A DNA stretch of 64,000 nt from Streptococcus equinus (GTDB taxonomy: Bacteria > Bacillota > Bacilli > Lactobacillales > Streptococcaceae), in contig NZ_FNKE01000001.1 of assembly GCF_900101445.1 (NCBI RefSeq), positions 1,309,200 to 1,373,199 of the forward strand. Reading direction: 5' to 3'. Numbering within the stretch: position 1 is the first letter of the stretch; each line of letters starts with the position of its first letter. The notes beneath the pieces were generated by a model. It worked only from the letters and a program-made list of their open reading frames with translations. It was not told the DNA's origin and made no database searches. Below are positions 54,825 to 64,000 of the stretch, one piece after another. Position numbers and translations under genes: made by a program.

Positions 54825-56282
54825 TTATTTCAAGTTTTTAAGCATGTTATCAATGTGTTCAATTGATTTTTCACGACCAAGAAGGTAGATAGTATCTGGA
54901 AGTTCTGGACCGTGCATTTCACCTGAAACGGCGATACGAATTGGCATGAAGAGGTTTTTACCTTTGATACCAGTTTCTTTTTGAACAGCTTTGATTTGTG
55001 GGAAGATGTTTTCTGATTTGAAATCTTCATCACTCATTGCTTCAAGTTTAGCTTTGAAGGCTTCAAGAACTGTTGGAACTGTTTCACCAGCCATGAATTC
55101 TTTTTCAGCATCTGTCAATTCTGGGAAATCTTCAAAGAACAAATCAGTAAGTGGAAGGATTTCATCAACAGATTTCATTTGTGGTTTGTAAAGTTCAACC
55201 AATTTTTCTGCTTTATCAGTCAAACGACCAGCTTCTTCCAAGAATGGTTTAGCCATTGCAAAGATTGTATCGAAATCTGCGTTCTTGATGTATTCGTTGC
55301 TCATCCAGTCCATTTTCTTTTGGTCAAAGGCAGCTGGAGATTTGCTCAAACGGTGTTCATCAAAGAGTTTGATCAATTCTTCACGTGAGAAGATTTCATC
55401 TTCACCACCTGGGTTCCAACCAAGAAGAGCGATGAAGTTAAAGACTGCTTCTGGCATGTAACCTTTTTTACGGTAGTCTTCGATGAATTGAAGTGTGTTA
55501 GTGTCACGTTTTGACAATTTTTTACCAGTTTCAGAGTTGATAATCAATGTCATGTGACCGAATTCTGGTGCTTCCCAACCAAGAGCTTCGTAAACCATCA
55601 ATTGTTTTGGTGTGTTTGCGATGTGGTCATCACCACGGATAACGTGAGAGATTTCCATCAAGTGGTCATCGATAACAACGGCAAAGTTGTATGTTGGGTA
55701 ACCATCTTTTTTCTGGATAACCCAGTCACCACCGACGTTTCCACCTTCAAACTCGATGTCGCCTTTAACGATATCATGCCATTTGTAGATACCTGATTCG
55801 TTAACAGCCAAACGAACTGTAGGGATGATTCCTTTTGCTTCACGTTCTGCGATGTATGCTGCTTTTTCTTCTTCAGACATACCAAGGAATTCGTTGATGT
55901 AACGAGGAGTTTCACCAGCAGCTTCTTGGCGTTCACGTTCTGCAGCTAATTCTTCTTCAGTAACGTATGATTTGTAAGCTTTACCTTCAGCTAGCAATTG
56001 GTCGATGTATTTTTGGTAAATATCCAAACGTTCTGATTGGCGATATTTTTCGTGAGTTTGTGGGCTTTCGTCCCAATCCATTCCCAACCATTTAAGGTTT
56101 TCCAATTGTGAACGTTCACCGTCTTCGACATGACGTTTACGGTCAGTATCTTCGATACGGATTACAAAATCACCACCGTGGTGACGAGCGTAAAGATAAT
56201 TAAAGAGCGCTGTACGCGCATTTCCGATGTGTAGAAGTCCTGTTGGACTTGGTGCATAACGCACGCGAATTTTCTTAGGCAT
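54825..56282 (-). CDS. gltX: Glutamate--tRNA ligase
   Basis: A 485-residue class I synthetase: [19 protein letters not shown] (HIGH motif) near residue 8 and KLSKRDTN (KMSKS motif) near 252. In Gram-positive bacteria lacking GlnRS, it also charges tRNA-Gln with glutamate for later amidation. Full length and intact. Confidence 0.97.
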   Translation of the reverse strand: MPKKIRVRYAPSPTGLLHIGNARTALFNYLYARHHGGDFVIRIEDTDRKRHVEDGERSQLENLKWLGMDWDESPQTHEKYRQSERLDIYQKYIDQLLAEGKAYKSYVTEEELAAERERQEAAGETPRYINEFLGMSEEEKAAYIAEREAKGIIPTVRLAVNESGIYKWHDIVKGDIEFEGGNVGGDWVIQKKDGYPTYNFAVVIDDHLMEISHVIRGDDHIANTPKQLMVYEALGWEAPEFGHMTLIINSETGKKLSKRDTNTLQFIEDYRKKGYMPEAVFNFIALLGWNPGGEDEIFSREELIKLFDEHRLSKSPAAFDQKKMDWMSNEYIKNADFDTIFAMAKPFLEEAGRLTDKAEKLVELYKPQMKSVDEILPLTDLFFEDFPELTDAEKEFMAGETVPTVLEAFKAKLEAMSDEDFKSENIFPQIKAVQKETGIKGKNLFMPIRIAVSGEMHGPELPDTIYLLGREKSIEHIDNMLKNLK

Positions 56283-56342
56283 TTTCGTCTCCTGTTAAAA
56301 TTTCAATCGTTTCTATTATAGCACAATCTTGAGTCTTGGAAC

Positions 56343-56370
56343 AAAAAATTCAGCTGAAATCAGCTGAATT
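56343..56370 (-). terminator. Terminator after the LURP-one-like gene
   Basis: AATTCAGCTG-attt-CAGCTGAATT followed by TTTTTT on the minus strand. Confidence 0.85.
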
Positions 56371-56404
56371 CCTTCTTATATTTAAGATTTGAAGCGATTA
56401 AGCT

Positions 56405-56902
56405 TTAACTGGATGCTGAGCTAGCAGCACTGGACTCTTTTTCCTTGATATAATCAATAGCAATAACCAAAGAAATGACAAGGTCAGACAAAGAATCATC
56501 AGCAATTTCCACTCGATAAGTTGAAGGAAATTTAAACCATTCTTGATGAATCTTAGCCACCTCACGGCCCTGGTCAAGAAGGCTAAATGTCATATTCCAA
56601 ATATCCCCAGCTACTTCTAAACCAAAATCAGAAATATCATACTTAGCTTTCAACAATGAAAAACGTTTTTGAATCGTGATTTCCTTACCATCCGCAAAAG
56701 TCACCATAAACTTTGGAAATGGAAAACTAAACTGCTGCTTGATATGACTGACAGTCTTTCCTTGCCCATCAAAAATGGTAAATTCCTTAAATAGTTTCAG
56801 AAAAGAACCTTGAACCTGATAAGCCAAACGACCATCCTCATCAAAGATGTCAAACTTGCCAGCTAGCGACCAGAATTTTTGGCTGATTTCAAATTTTCGC
56901 AT
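56405..56902 (-). CDS. LURP-one-related (Tubby-like) protein
   Basis: A 165-residue protein with repeated beta-strand pattern (FDIFDEDGRLAYQVQGSFLK; FTIFDGQGKTVSHIKQQ; TFADGKEITIQKRFSLLKAK) characteristic of the LURP-one/YxjI fold, plus a Ser/Ala-rich tail. Molecular function unknown. Possibly co-transcribed with the aldo/keto reductase upstream (38-bp gap). Confidence 0.75.
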   Translation of the reverse strand: MRKFEISQKFWSLAGKFDIFDEDGRLAYQVQGSFLKLFKEFTIFDGQGKTVSHIKQQFSFPFPKFMVTFADGKEITIQKRFSLLKAKYDISDFGLEVAGDIWNMTFSLLDQGREVAKIHQEWFKFPSTYRVEIADDSLSDLVISLVIAIDYIKEKESSAASSASS

Positions 56903-56940
56903 AAACTTCTCCCAATTTACTCAAAACACTAAAGATATTT

Positions 56941-57867
56941 TTATGGCAAGTCATTGCCAGCAGCCAAGTAGATTTCATACCATTCTTTTCGTGTCAACTG
57001 GATTTCTGCCGCCTTAGCTGCCTCAGCTACACGAGCTTTTTTGGTTGTTCCAATCACAGCTTGTATTTTTGCCGGATATCGCAACACCCAAGCAATAGCA
57101 ACCGCTGACGGGCTGACATGATATTTCTCAGCCAAACGGTTTAAAACCTGATTTAACTCAGGGTATTTCTCAGAACCCAAGAAAACACCGCCAAAATAAT
57201 CAAACTGAAGTACTGACCAAGCTTGAATCACCACATCATGCAAACGGCAATACTCAAAAATACTGCTGTCGCGAACAATCCCAGCCTCTTGTTTCATGTT
57301 GACATGAAAACCAGCGTCAAAACTAGGAGTAAAAGCTGCACTCAATTGCAATTGATTAGCCACCAAAGGTTGTTTGACATCTTTTTGAATCAATTCCATC
57401 ATCATCGGATTTTGATTTGAGACACCAAAATCAATAACTTTTCCCTGTGACTTCAACAAATCAAAAGCTTCTGCAATCTCTGCAGATTCCATAAGGGCAT
57501 CTGGACGATGAAGCAGCAAGGAATCAATGTAATCAACATTAAGTCGCTCTAAAATACCATCCACAGCTTCTAAAATATGCTCTTTTGAAAAATCAAAATA
57601 AGTAAATTCTTCCATGCGGATACCACATTTTGATTGAATCCACATCTTCTCACGCAAGTCTGGGCGGCGCTTCAACACCTCTCCTAAGATTTGCTCACAT
57701 TTTCCATGACCATAACAATCTGCAATATCAAAGGCATTAATTCCAACTGCCAGAGCAGACTCAATCAACTCTTCAACTTGATCAACCGTCATTTCTGAAA
57801 TGCGCATTAATCCCAAAACAACTTCTGAAACTTCCTTTTGGCGCTCACCAAATTTGATATATCTCAT
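56941..57867 (-). CDS. Aldo/keto reductase
   Basis: A 308-residue NADPH-dependent oxidoreductase: NAFDIADCYGHGKCE (Asp/Tyr of the catalytic tetrad), QSKCG (Lys), DSLLLHRPD and the IGTTKKARV cofactor region. It resembles the YdhF/YcsN group; the physiological substrate is unknown. Start ATG 57867 has AAAAGGAG; the upstream in-frame ATG does not. Confidence 0.88.
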   Translation of the reverse strand: MRYIKFGERQKEVSEVVLGLMRISEMTVDQVEELIESALAVGINAFDIADCYGHGKCEQILGEVLKRRPDLREKMWIQSKCGIRMEEFTYFDFSKEHILEAVDGILERLNVDYIDSLLLHRPDALMESAEIAEAFDLLKSQGKVIDFGVSNQNPMMMELIQKDVKQPLVANQLQLSAAFTPSFDAGFHVNMKQEAGIVRDSSIFEYCRLHDVVIQAWSVLQFDYFGGVFLGSEKYPELNQVLNRLAEKYHVSPSAVAIAWVLRYPAKIQAVIGTTKKARVAEAAKAAEIQLTRKEWYEIYLAAGNDLP

Positions 57868-57894
57868 TTTTTCTCCTTTTTCAAAATCAAACAC

Positions 57895-58392
57895 CTAGAG
57901 TGTCACTTCACTGATGCGACCTGTATCAACATCATAAACAGCTCCTGAAATGACGATATCATCAGGAATCAACGGTGATTCGCGCAGCTTTTTAACATCC
58001 TCACGGACACTTTCTTCAACATCAGAAAATGGCAAAAAGTCTTTTCCATGAACTGACACACCTAAATCACGCGCCAACTGCTCTGCAAATCCTTCATTAC
58101 TAAGTCCTTGCATGCCACAATCTGTGTGATGCAAAACCACAATTTCACGTGTGCCTAATTGCTGCTCAGAAATTACCAAAGAACGAATGGTATCATCGGT
58201 CACACGACCACCTGCATTTCGCAAAATATGAGCATCCCCAAGTGCCAAACCAAGGGCGTGCGCCACGTGCAGGCGCGAATCCATACAAGTCACAATCGCA
58301 ACATGCGTCTTGGGTTTCTGTGGCAAATGCGCCGTGCCATGCAAGTCAGCATAAGCCTGATTGGTTTTTAAAAATTTTTCAAAATAAGACAT
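57895..58392 (-). CDS. Beta-carbonic anhydrase
   Basis: A 165-residue, zinc-dependent enzyme of the beta class: Cys36-x-Asp38-Ser-Arg (TCMDSR), His89 and Cys92 (HHTDCGM) as ligands, and LRNAGGRV. It hydrates CO2 to bicarbonate for carboxylations, which matters to capnophilic streptococci. Confidence 0.93.
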   Translation of the reverse strand: MSYFEKFLKTNQAYADLHGTAHLPQKPKTHVAIVTCMDSRLHVAHALGLALGDAHILRNAGGRVTDDTIRSLVISEQQLGTREIVVLHHTDCGMQGLSNEGFAEQLARDLGVSVHGKDFLPFSDVEESVREDVKKLRESPLIPDDIVISGAVYDVDTGRISEVTL

Positions 58393-58479
58393 TCAAATCT
58401 CTCCTTAAGAGTCACCTATGATAGCGTTTTTATCATCTTATCACTTTTAGGCTTGCTTGTCGCTTAAAAAGACTCACAC

Positions 58480-58506
58480 AAAAAAACAGAGGAGCGCTCT
58501 CCTCTG
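58480..58506 (-). terminator. Terminator of radA
   Basis: CAGAGGAG-agcg-CTCCTCTG stem followed by TTTTTTTG on the minus strand. Confidence 0.88.
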
Positions 58507-58509
58507 CAT

Positions 58510-59871
58510 CTATTTAAAAACTTTCTTAAGAACTTCACCGACAGTTGTTACCCCAACCACTTCAATCGTTTCTGGAATATCAATGCCAGCTAAAGAATTC
58601 TTGGGTGCGTAAACTTTGGTAAAGCCAAGTTTTGCCGCTTCATTGATGCGTTGTTCAATACGAGTGACACGACGAATCTCGCCCGTCAAACCAATTTCAC
58701 CGATGAAAGCTTCTTGTGGATTGGTTGGCTTTTCTTTATAGCTTGACGCAATCGCTACCGCTACTGCCAAGTCGATGGCTGGTTCATCAAGTTTGACACC
58801 ACCAGCTGACTTGAGATAAGCATCTTGATTTTGGAGCAAAAGCCCACAACGTTTTTCAAGCACCGCCATAATCAAGCTGACTCGGTTAAAATCAAGACCT
58901 GTCGTTGTGCGTTTGGCATTTCCAAAGACCGTTGGGGTCACCAAAGCTTGGACTTCTGCCAAAATCGGACGACTTCCTTCCATAGTAACCACAATAGCTG
59001 AACCAGTCGCACCATCCAAACGTTCTTCTAAGAAGACTTGGCTAGGATTAAGCACCTCGACAAGCCCGCCAGATTGCATTTCAAAAATGCCAATTTCGTT
59101 AGTTGAACCAAAACGATTTTTCACGGCACGCAAAATACGGAAAGTATGGTGACGTTCCCCTTCAAAGTAGAGCACTGTATCCACCATATGCTCAAGCATA
59201 CGCGGTCCAGCAAGCTGACCTTCCTTAGTCACGTGGCCAACGATAAAGGTCGCGATGTTGTTGGTCTTAGCCAGCTGCATGAGCTCTGCTGTTACTTCAC
59301 GTACTTGTGATACTGACCCTTGAACCCCAGAAATATCAGGACTCATGATGGTCTGAATCGAGTCGATAATCAAGAAATCAGGCTGAATTTGCTCAATCTG
59401 CGCACGAATGGCTTGCATATTGGTCTCAGCATAAAGGTAAAATTCATTGTCAATGTCGCCAAGTCGTTCACTACGCAGTTTAATCTGCTCAGCTGATTCT
59501 TCCCCAGAAACGTAAAGCACCGTTCCCTTGTCAGCAAGCTGAATCGATACTTGCAAAAGCAGGGTTGATTTTCCGATACCTGGGTCACCACCGATAAGCA
59601 CCAAACTGCCTGGCACCACACCGCCACCAAGCACACGGTTAAATTCATCCATGTCTGTCTTCGTGCGTGAGTAGTTAATCGAGCTCACATCTTTTAATTT
59701 GGTTGGCTTGCTCTTTTCACCCGTCAAGCTGACACGCGCATTTTTAACCTCTTGCACCTCAACTTCTTCGACAAATGACGTCCATGACGAACAGTTTGGG
59801 CAACGCCCTAAATACTTAGGAGAATGATAGCCACACTCCTGACAAATAAACGTTGTTTTCTTCTTAGCGAT
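58510..59871 (-). CDS. radA: DNA repair/recombination protein RadA, apparent ATC start
   Basis: A 453-residue RadA: zinc finger (FICQECG...RCPNCSSW, residues 9-32), RecA-like ATPase with [10 protein letters not shown], the KNRFG motif ([11 protein letters not shown]) and a Lon-like C-terminal domain ([12 protein letters not shown]). The only upstream codons in frame are a TGA, then GCT, then ATC GCT AAG AAG. There is no ATG, GTG or TTG before the zinc finger, and the later GTG at 59757 would delete it. GGAGG sits 9 bp before ATC, so ATC (59869-59871) is taken as start. An out-of-frame ATG of four codons lies in between. Confidence 0.88.
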   Translation of the reverse strand: MAKKKTTFICQECGYHSPKYLGRCPNCSSWTSFVEEVEVQEVKNARVSLTGEKSKPTKLKDVSSINYSRTKTDMDEFNRVLGGGVVPGSLVLIGGDPGIGKSTLLLQVSIQLADKGTVLYVSGEESAEQIKLRSERLGDIDNEFYLYAETNMQAIRAQIEQIQPDFLIIDSIQTIMSPDISGVQGSVSQVREVTAELMQLAKTNNIATFIVGHVTKEGQLAGPRMLEHMVDTVLYFEGERHHTFRILRAVKNRFGSTNEIGIFEMQSGGLVEVLNPSQVFLEERLDGATGSAIVVTMEGSRPILAEVQALVTPTVFGNAKRTTTGLDFNRVSLIMAVLEKRCGLLLQNQDAYLKSAGGVKLDEPAIDLAVAVAIASSYKEKPTNPQEAFIGEIGLTGEIRRVTRIEQRINEAAKLGFTKVYAPKNSLAGIDIPETIEVVGVTTVGEVLKKVFK

Positions 59872-59906
59872 AGCTCATTACCTCCTTTATATTGTCACTC
59901 TAAACC

Positions 59907-60353
59907 TTATTTTCCTGTTGACCCAAAGCCACCAGTACGCACGCCATCTGCTTCGTCACCGTCAGCAACCAAGAAAGGCATGAAAACACCTTGGACAATG
60001 CGTTCGCCAGCTTCAACCACAACCGTTTCATCTGTGATATTTTTCATTTGCGCAAAAATGTGACCTTCGTTGGCTGGGTTGCCATAGTAGTCACCATCGA
60101 TAACACCAACTGAATTAATCAAAACCAAACCTTTTTTACGTGGATTTGATGAACGGTCAAAGAGATAAAGCACTTCGCCAGCTTGCATGTAAGCTTTGAC
60201 TCCAGTTGGCACCAATTTGATTTCACCTGGTGCGATTTCTGTTGTGACAGCCGCTTTCAAATCATAACCAGCTGCATGCGCTGTTTCACGTTTTGGTAAT
60301 AATGTTTCGTCTGTGAATTGAGAAACCAATTCAAACCCTCTAATTTTGCTCAT
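59907..60353 (-). CDS. dut: dUTP diphosphatase
   Basis: A 148-residue dUTPase: AHAAGYDLKA, RSSNPRKKGLVLIN, GVIDGDYYGN, GERIVQGVF and the C-terminal GGFGSTGK arm give all five trimeric dUTPase motifs. It keeps uracil out of DNA and supplies dUMP. It precedes radA by 35 bp, a common neighbour. Confidence 0.95.
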   Translation of the reverse strand: MSKIRGFELVSQFTDETLLPKRETAHAAGYDLKAAVTTEIAPGEIKLVPTGVKAYMQAGEVLYLFDRSSNPRKKGLVLINSVGVIDGDYYGNPANEGHIFAQMKNITDETVVVEAGERIVQGVFMPFLVADGDEADGVRTGGFGSTGK

Positions 60354-60379
60354 TTTGTCTCCTTAATTATCTATTCGTA

Positions 60380-61147
60380 TTAAATTTCTTTTCCTTCAAA
60401 GGTAAAGCGAATGTGTGGGAATTCTTTTTCGCCGTCTTTTCCGACCATGAATTCCTTAGCTTCTTTTTTGATTTGATTTAAATCAACACCCTGCATTTTG
60501 GCCGCAAAAACACAGCCACAATAACATTGGCGGTAAATATCGTACTCTTCACACATTTCAACAGAACGGCGGTAGCCATTATTTTTCTTGAAATCACTTG
60601 GCAAGTACTTGGTTGCATAAACCTTTTGAACCTCAATACCGACACTGTTAATGACTTGGGAATTTTTGTGCGGGCTGATTGTCAAGGCACTAGCAAAATA
60701 GTCATAGCCAAGCTCTACTGCTTTTTGCGCAGCCTTGTCCAAACGATAATCAAAACAAGCCGTACAACGTTCCCCGCCTTCAGGCTCTTCTTCTAAGCCA
60801 TGAACCTTTTGAAAATACTCAGACGGGTCATAAGGCGCTTCGATGAAATCAACCGTATTTCCTGTTTTTTCATTAAATTCTGAGATAAATTTTTGCACCA
60901 CATAAGCACGGCGAAGATACTCATCCTTTGGGTGAATATTAGAATTCGCAAAATAAACCGTCACATCAGCGTATTGCGTCAAATATTCTAATGTATAAGT
61001 TGAACACGGCGCACAGCAAACGTGAACAAGAATTTTAGGTCTTACTTCTTCTTGCGCCCAACGTTTAGCCATTTGTTGCATGACACGGTCATAGTTGATT
61101 TTTTGATTGGGATTCATTCGTGATAAAATCTCTTCTAAATCAATCAC
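60380..61147 (-). CDS. queH: Epoxyqueuosine reductase QueH
   Basis: A 255-residue DUF208 protein: HVCCAPCSTYTLEYL, ERCTACFDYRL and QCYCGCVFA supply the cysteines for metal cluster and redox pair. It carries out the last step of queuosine formation in tRNA. Start GTG 61147 has GGAAG about 9 bp upstream; an upstream frame without ribosome site is ignored. No other queuosine gene is in the window. Confidence 0.88.
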   Translation of the reverse strand: MIDLEEILSRMNPNQKINYDRVMQQMAKRWAQEEVRPKILVHVCCAPCSTYTLEYLTQYADVTVYFANSNIHPKDEYLRRAYVVQKFISEFNEKTGNTVDFIEAPYDPSEYFQKVHGLEEEPEGGERCTACFDYRLDKAAQKAVELGYDYFASALTISPHKNSQVINSVGIEVQKVYATKYLPSDFKKNNGYRRSVEMCEEYDIYRQCYCGCVFAAKMQGVDLNQIKKEAKEFMVGKDGEKEFPHIRFTFEGKEI

Positions 61148-61347
61148 AAAAATAGTCTTCCTTTCCAGTACTGATGAGGTCACCCCATTATACCATAAGT
61201 TATTTTTCAAAAAAATGACAAAGATTTCTAATTAAAATAGAGCAAAAAAATGACAATTATCACCTGTTTTTTATAAACAAAGACAAACATAGCCGTCTTA
61301 TGATATAATGGAGATTGTAATCTTGCTCGTTTAAGAGAGGAGTAAAA

Positions 61348-62364
61348 ATGACAAGACAAAAAGTTGCTGTCTTAGGGCCTGGTTCTTGGGGAACCGCTCT
61401 TGCACAAGTATTAAACGACAATGGACATGAAGTTTGTCTATGGGGAAATATCCCAGAACAAATCGAAGAATTAAATACGAAACATACTAACACTCGCTAC
61501 TTCAAAGACATTACAATCTCTGAAGATATCAAAGCGACACTTGACTTGAAAGAAGCACTTACAGACGTTGATGCTATCTTATTTGTTGTCCCAACAAAAG
61601 TAACACGTTTGGTTGCAAAACAAGTCGCTGAAACACTTGATCACAAAGCTGTTATCATGCACGCTTCTAAAGGTCTTGAACCTGGAACACACGAACGTCT
61701 TTCAACAATTCTTGAGGAAGAAATTCCTGCCGAATTGCGCTCTGAAATCGTCGTTGTCTCTGGACCAAGCCACGCTGAAGAAACAATTGTTCGAGACATT
61801 ACCTTGATCACTGCCGCTTCTAAAGATCACGAAGCTGCTAAATACGTTCAAAAACTCTTTAGCAACAATTACTTCCGCCTTTACACTAATACTGATGTCA
61901 TTGGTGTGGAAACAGCTGGTGCACTTAAAAACATCATCGCTGTCGGAGCTGGTGCGCTTCACGGTCTTGGTTTCGGCGACAATGCTAAAGCAGCCGTTAT
62001 CACACGTGGACTTGCTGAAATCACACGTCTCGGGGTTAAATTGGGAGCTAACCCACTTACTTACAGTGGTCTTTCTGGTGTTGGTGACCTTATCGTAACA
62101 GGAACATCTGTTCACTCTCGTAACTGGCGAGCTGGTGATGCTCTTGGTCGCGGTGAAAAACTCGAAGACATCGAGAAAAATATGGGAATGGTTATCGAAG
62201 GGATTTCAACAACTAAAGTTGCCTATGAGTTAGCTAAAGAATTGGATGTCTACATGCCAATCACAACTGCTATCTACAAAGTCATCTACGAAGGTGCTGA
62301 TGTTCGTGATAGCATTCTTGGCATGATGTCAAATGACTTCCGTTCAGAAAACGAATGGCACTAA
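61348..62364 (+). CDS. gpsA: Glycerol-3-phosphate dehydrogenase [NAD(P)+]
   Basis: A 338-residue enzyme reducing dihydroxyacetone phosphate for phospholipid synthesis. [13 protein letters not shown] is the nucleotide-binding loop; [15 protein letters not shown] holds the catalytic Lys; [14 protein letters not shown] follows. GAGAGGAG precedes the ATG. It is followed by galU, as in other streptococci. Confidence 0.95.
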   Translation: MTRQKVAVLGPGSWGTALAQVLNDNGHEVCLWGNIPEQIEELNTKHTNTRYFKDITISEDIKATLDLKEALTDVDAILFVVPTKVTRLVAKQVAETLDHKAVIMHASKGLEPGTHERLSTILEEEIPAELRSEIVVVSGPSHAEETIVRDITLITAASKDHEAAKYVQKLFSNNYFRLYTNTDVIGVETAGALKNIIAVGAGALHGLGFGDNAKAAVITRGLAEITRLGVKLGANPLTYSGLSGVGDLIVTGTSVHSRNWRAGDALGRGEKLEDIEKNMGMVIEGISTTKVAYELAKELDVYMPITTAIYKVIYEGADVRDSILGMMSNDFRSENEWH

Positions 62365-62423
62365 AATTAGAATTATAGTATAATTTAATTCAGCATAGTT
62401 TATTTATGAAAAGGAGTTCTCGT

Positions 62424-63344
62424 ATGAATATGAGAAAAGTTAGAAAAGCCGTTATTCCCGCAGCTGGTCTTGGAACTCGTTTCTTGCCAGCTACAAAAGC
62501 ACTCGCTAAAGAGATGCTTCCAATTGTTGATAAACCAACAATCCAATTTATCGTCGAAGAAGCCTTAAAATCAGGTATTGAAGATATCTTGGTTGTTACT
62601 GGTAAATCAAAACGTTCTATCGAAGACCACTTTGACTCAAACTTCGAATTAGAATACAATTTGGAACACAAAGGAAAAACTGATCTTCTTAAACTCGTTA
62701 ATGACACTACAGCCATTAATCTTCACTTCATCCGTCAAAGTCACCCTCGTGGACTTGGTGATGCTGTCCTTCAAGCCAAAGCTTTTGTAGGCAACGAACC
62801 ATTTGTCGTTATGCTTGGTGATGACCTTATGGATATCAACAACGATAAAGCTGTACCACTTACAAAACAATTGATTAACGACTACGAAAACACACATGCA
62901 TCAACAATCGCTGTTATGCCTGTGCCTCACGAAGAAGTTTCATCTTACGGCGTTATCGCACCTCAAGGCGAAGGAAAAGACGGTCTTTACAGTGTTGAAA
63001 CATTTGTTGAAAAACCAGCACCTGAAGATGCACCTAGTGATCTTGCTATCATCGGTCGCTACCTTCTTACTCCAGAAATCTTCAATATTCTTGAAACACA
63101 AAAACCTGGAGCTGGTAATGAAATCCAATTGACAGATGCTATCGACACTTTGAACAAAACACAACGTGTTTTTGCACGTCAATTTAACGGTGATCGCTAT
63201 GATGTCGGTGATAAATTCGGCTTCATGAAAACTTCTATTGACTATGCACTTCAACACCCACAAATCAAAGATAACATGAAACAATATCTTATCGATTTGG
63301 GTAAAAAATTGGAAGCTGACTCAACTAAAAAAGAATCTAAATAA
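62424..63344 (+). CDS. galU: UTP--glucose-1-phosphate uridylyltransferase
   Basis: A 306-residue enzyme making UDP-glucose from glucose-1-phosphate and [23 protein letters not shown] (nucleotide loop), [19 protein letters not shown] and [11 protein letters not shown] are family motifs. ATG 62424 is chosen for AAGGAG at 7 bp. The GH94 enzymes of this window produce its substrate, and UDP-glucose feeds glycolipid and capsule synthesis. Confidence 0.95.
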   Translation: MNMRKVRKAVIPAAGLGTRFLPATKALAKEMLPIVDKPTIQFIVEEALKSGIEDILVVTGKSKRSIEDHFDSNFELEYNLEHKGKTDLLKLVNDTTAINLHFIRQSHPRGLGDAVLQAKAFVGNEPFVVMLGDDLMDINNDKAVPLTKQLINDYENTHASTIAVMPVPHEEVSSYGVIAPQGEGKDGLYSVETFVEKPAPEDAPSDLAIIGRYLLTPEIFNILETQKPGAGNEIQLTDAIDTLNKTQRVFARQFNGDRYDVGDKFGFMKTSIDYALQHPQIKDNMKQYLIDLGKKLEADSTKKESK

Positions 63345-63357
63345 TATGCTATAACAT

Positions 63358-63396
63358 AAAAAAGTTCCTCTAGACATTGTCTAGAGGAACTTTTTG
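63358..63396. terminator. Bidirectional terminator between galU and the rhomboid gene
   Basis: AAAGTTCCTCTAGAC / GTCTAGAGGAACTTT perfect stem with flanking A- and T-runs. Confidence 0.9.
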
Positions 63397-63404
63397 TTAT
63401 GACT

Positions 63405-64000
63405 TTAATGCAAAGCCATGGCAATCAAGACAAGACTTAAACCAACGTAAGCCGCTGCTGCCAACCAACGTTGCCATGGTTTAAACATGTTTTTCTCCAC
63501 AAGTGTCGGTAAAAAGATGGCACATAAGACACCACCAACAAGACCACCAATATGACCAGCAATCCCAATACTTGGAGTAAATAAGTTGAAAATCAAATTC
63601 ACAATAATCAAAGCTTGATAATTTCTACCAAGTTCTTTTAAATAAGGATTTCTTCCAAAATACCCAGCAACCATAATCGCTGCAAAAACGCCAAAAAGCG
63701 ACGTTGAAGCTCCCGCAGCAATCACGTTTGGCGTAAAGAAAAGTGTAAAGATATTCCCAACAATTCCTGATAAAACATACAAAGCTAAAAACTTGTGATG
63801 TCCCCAAATCTGCTCTGCTATTTGACCAACAAAATATAGCGTTAAAGCATTGAAAAAGAAATGTTCCCAACCGATGTGGACAAATATCGGTGTCACCAAG
63901 CGCCACAATTGACTTGGAAATAAACTAACGTAGGCACCATACATCCCACCAGTATTAAAAATGGCTTGGTTAGATGTGGCATTTCCAAAATAAATCACCT
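63405..64000 (-). CDS. Rhomboid-family intramembrane serine protease, 5' end outside window
   Basis: At least 198 residues of a six-span rhomboid: WEHFFFNALTLYF (loop 1 and helix 2), GASTSLFG with the catalytic Ser, and GHIGGLVGG with the catalytic His. It cuts within membrane segments of substrate proteins. The frame runs past 64000; the Val codon at 63998 is more likely internal than a start, since the N-terminal span is missing. Confidence 0.9.
   Translation of the reverse strand, partial: VIYFGNATSNQAIFNTGGMYGAYVSLFPSQLWRLVTPIFVHIGWEHFFFNALTLYFVGQIAEQIWGHHKFLALYVLSGIVGNIFTLFFTPNVIAAGASTSLFGVFAAIMVAGYFGRNPYLKELGRNYQALIIVNLIFNLFTPSIGIAGHIGGLVGGVLCAIFLPTLVEKNMFKPWQRWLAAAAYVGLSLVLIAMALH

Noticed and set aside
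1..64000. CRISPR arrays, insertion sequences, prophage genes, tRNA or rRNA genes
   Set aside because: No repeat-spacer pattern, transposase, integrase or structural RNA was seen; the direct repeats in 2000-14250 are promoter half-sites, not an array.

Overview
The window is a low-GC Firmicute chromosome segment from a streptococcus, most likely of the Streptococcus bovis/equinus complex (S. equinus, S. lutetiensis, S. infantarius, S. gallolyticus group). The evidence is the Dlt operon preceded by DltRS, the streptococcal rnpA-yidC-jag and rpmH genes, a GSP/BlpHR-type bacteriocin quorum-sensing locus, a malolactic locus, and three lichenases with two GH94 phosphorylases, which suit a gut or rumen streptococcus. 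No rRNA, tRNA, insertion sequence, prophage or CRISPR array is visible.

Region 1 (1-14414) is a bacteriocin island. It holds a double-glycine pheromone (gsp), two complete BlpH/ComD-type histidine kinases and the N-terminal part of a third, one intact LytTR response regulator (blpR) and a miniature, internally deleted copy of it, the C39-peptidase ABC exporter blpA with its accessory protein blpB, a thioredoxin-like accessory protein, a probable two-peptide bacteriocin, a cysteine-containing single peptide, two EntA-type immunity proteins, two CPBP membrane proteases and several tiny membrane proteins. Eight promoters carry two 12-bp half-sites close to ACCGTTTAYGAC, 21 bp apart, with the second ending about 28-30 bp before the -10. 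They define the regulon by sequence. Two of these promoters drive unusual products: a 30-residue peptide without a leader, and a short terminated transcript with no convincing ORF.

Region 2 (14416-24425) has housekeeping genes (rsmA, rnmV, tatD, with a nonsense-interrupted DUF1697 gene), an orphan ABC exporter, an OFA-type MFS transporter, and the malolactic locus mleP-mleS with divergent mleR.

Region 3 (24446-31059) is the D-alanylation operon dltR-dltS-dltX-dltA-dltB-dltC-dltD, read on the minus strand.

Region 4 (31032-44372) is a mixed-linkage beta-glucan locus: an AraC-type regulator, three GH16 lichenases predicted to be cytoplasmic, wall-anchored and secreted, a CUT1 sugar importer without its own ATPase, and two GH94 phosphorylases. 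A 23-bp element at a fixed distance from the -10 is shared by the importer operon and the secreted lichenase.

Region 5 (44467-64000) contains rpmH, an ABC-LytTR-DUF3021 operon lying between rpmH and jag-yidC-rnpA, argG-argH with an ArgR-type palindrome, an MFS transporter, gltX, carbonic anhydrase, radA (apparently starting at ATC), dut, queH, gpsA, galU and a rhomboid protease cut by the window edge.
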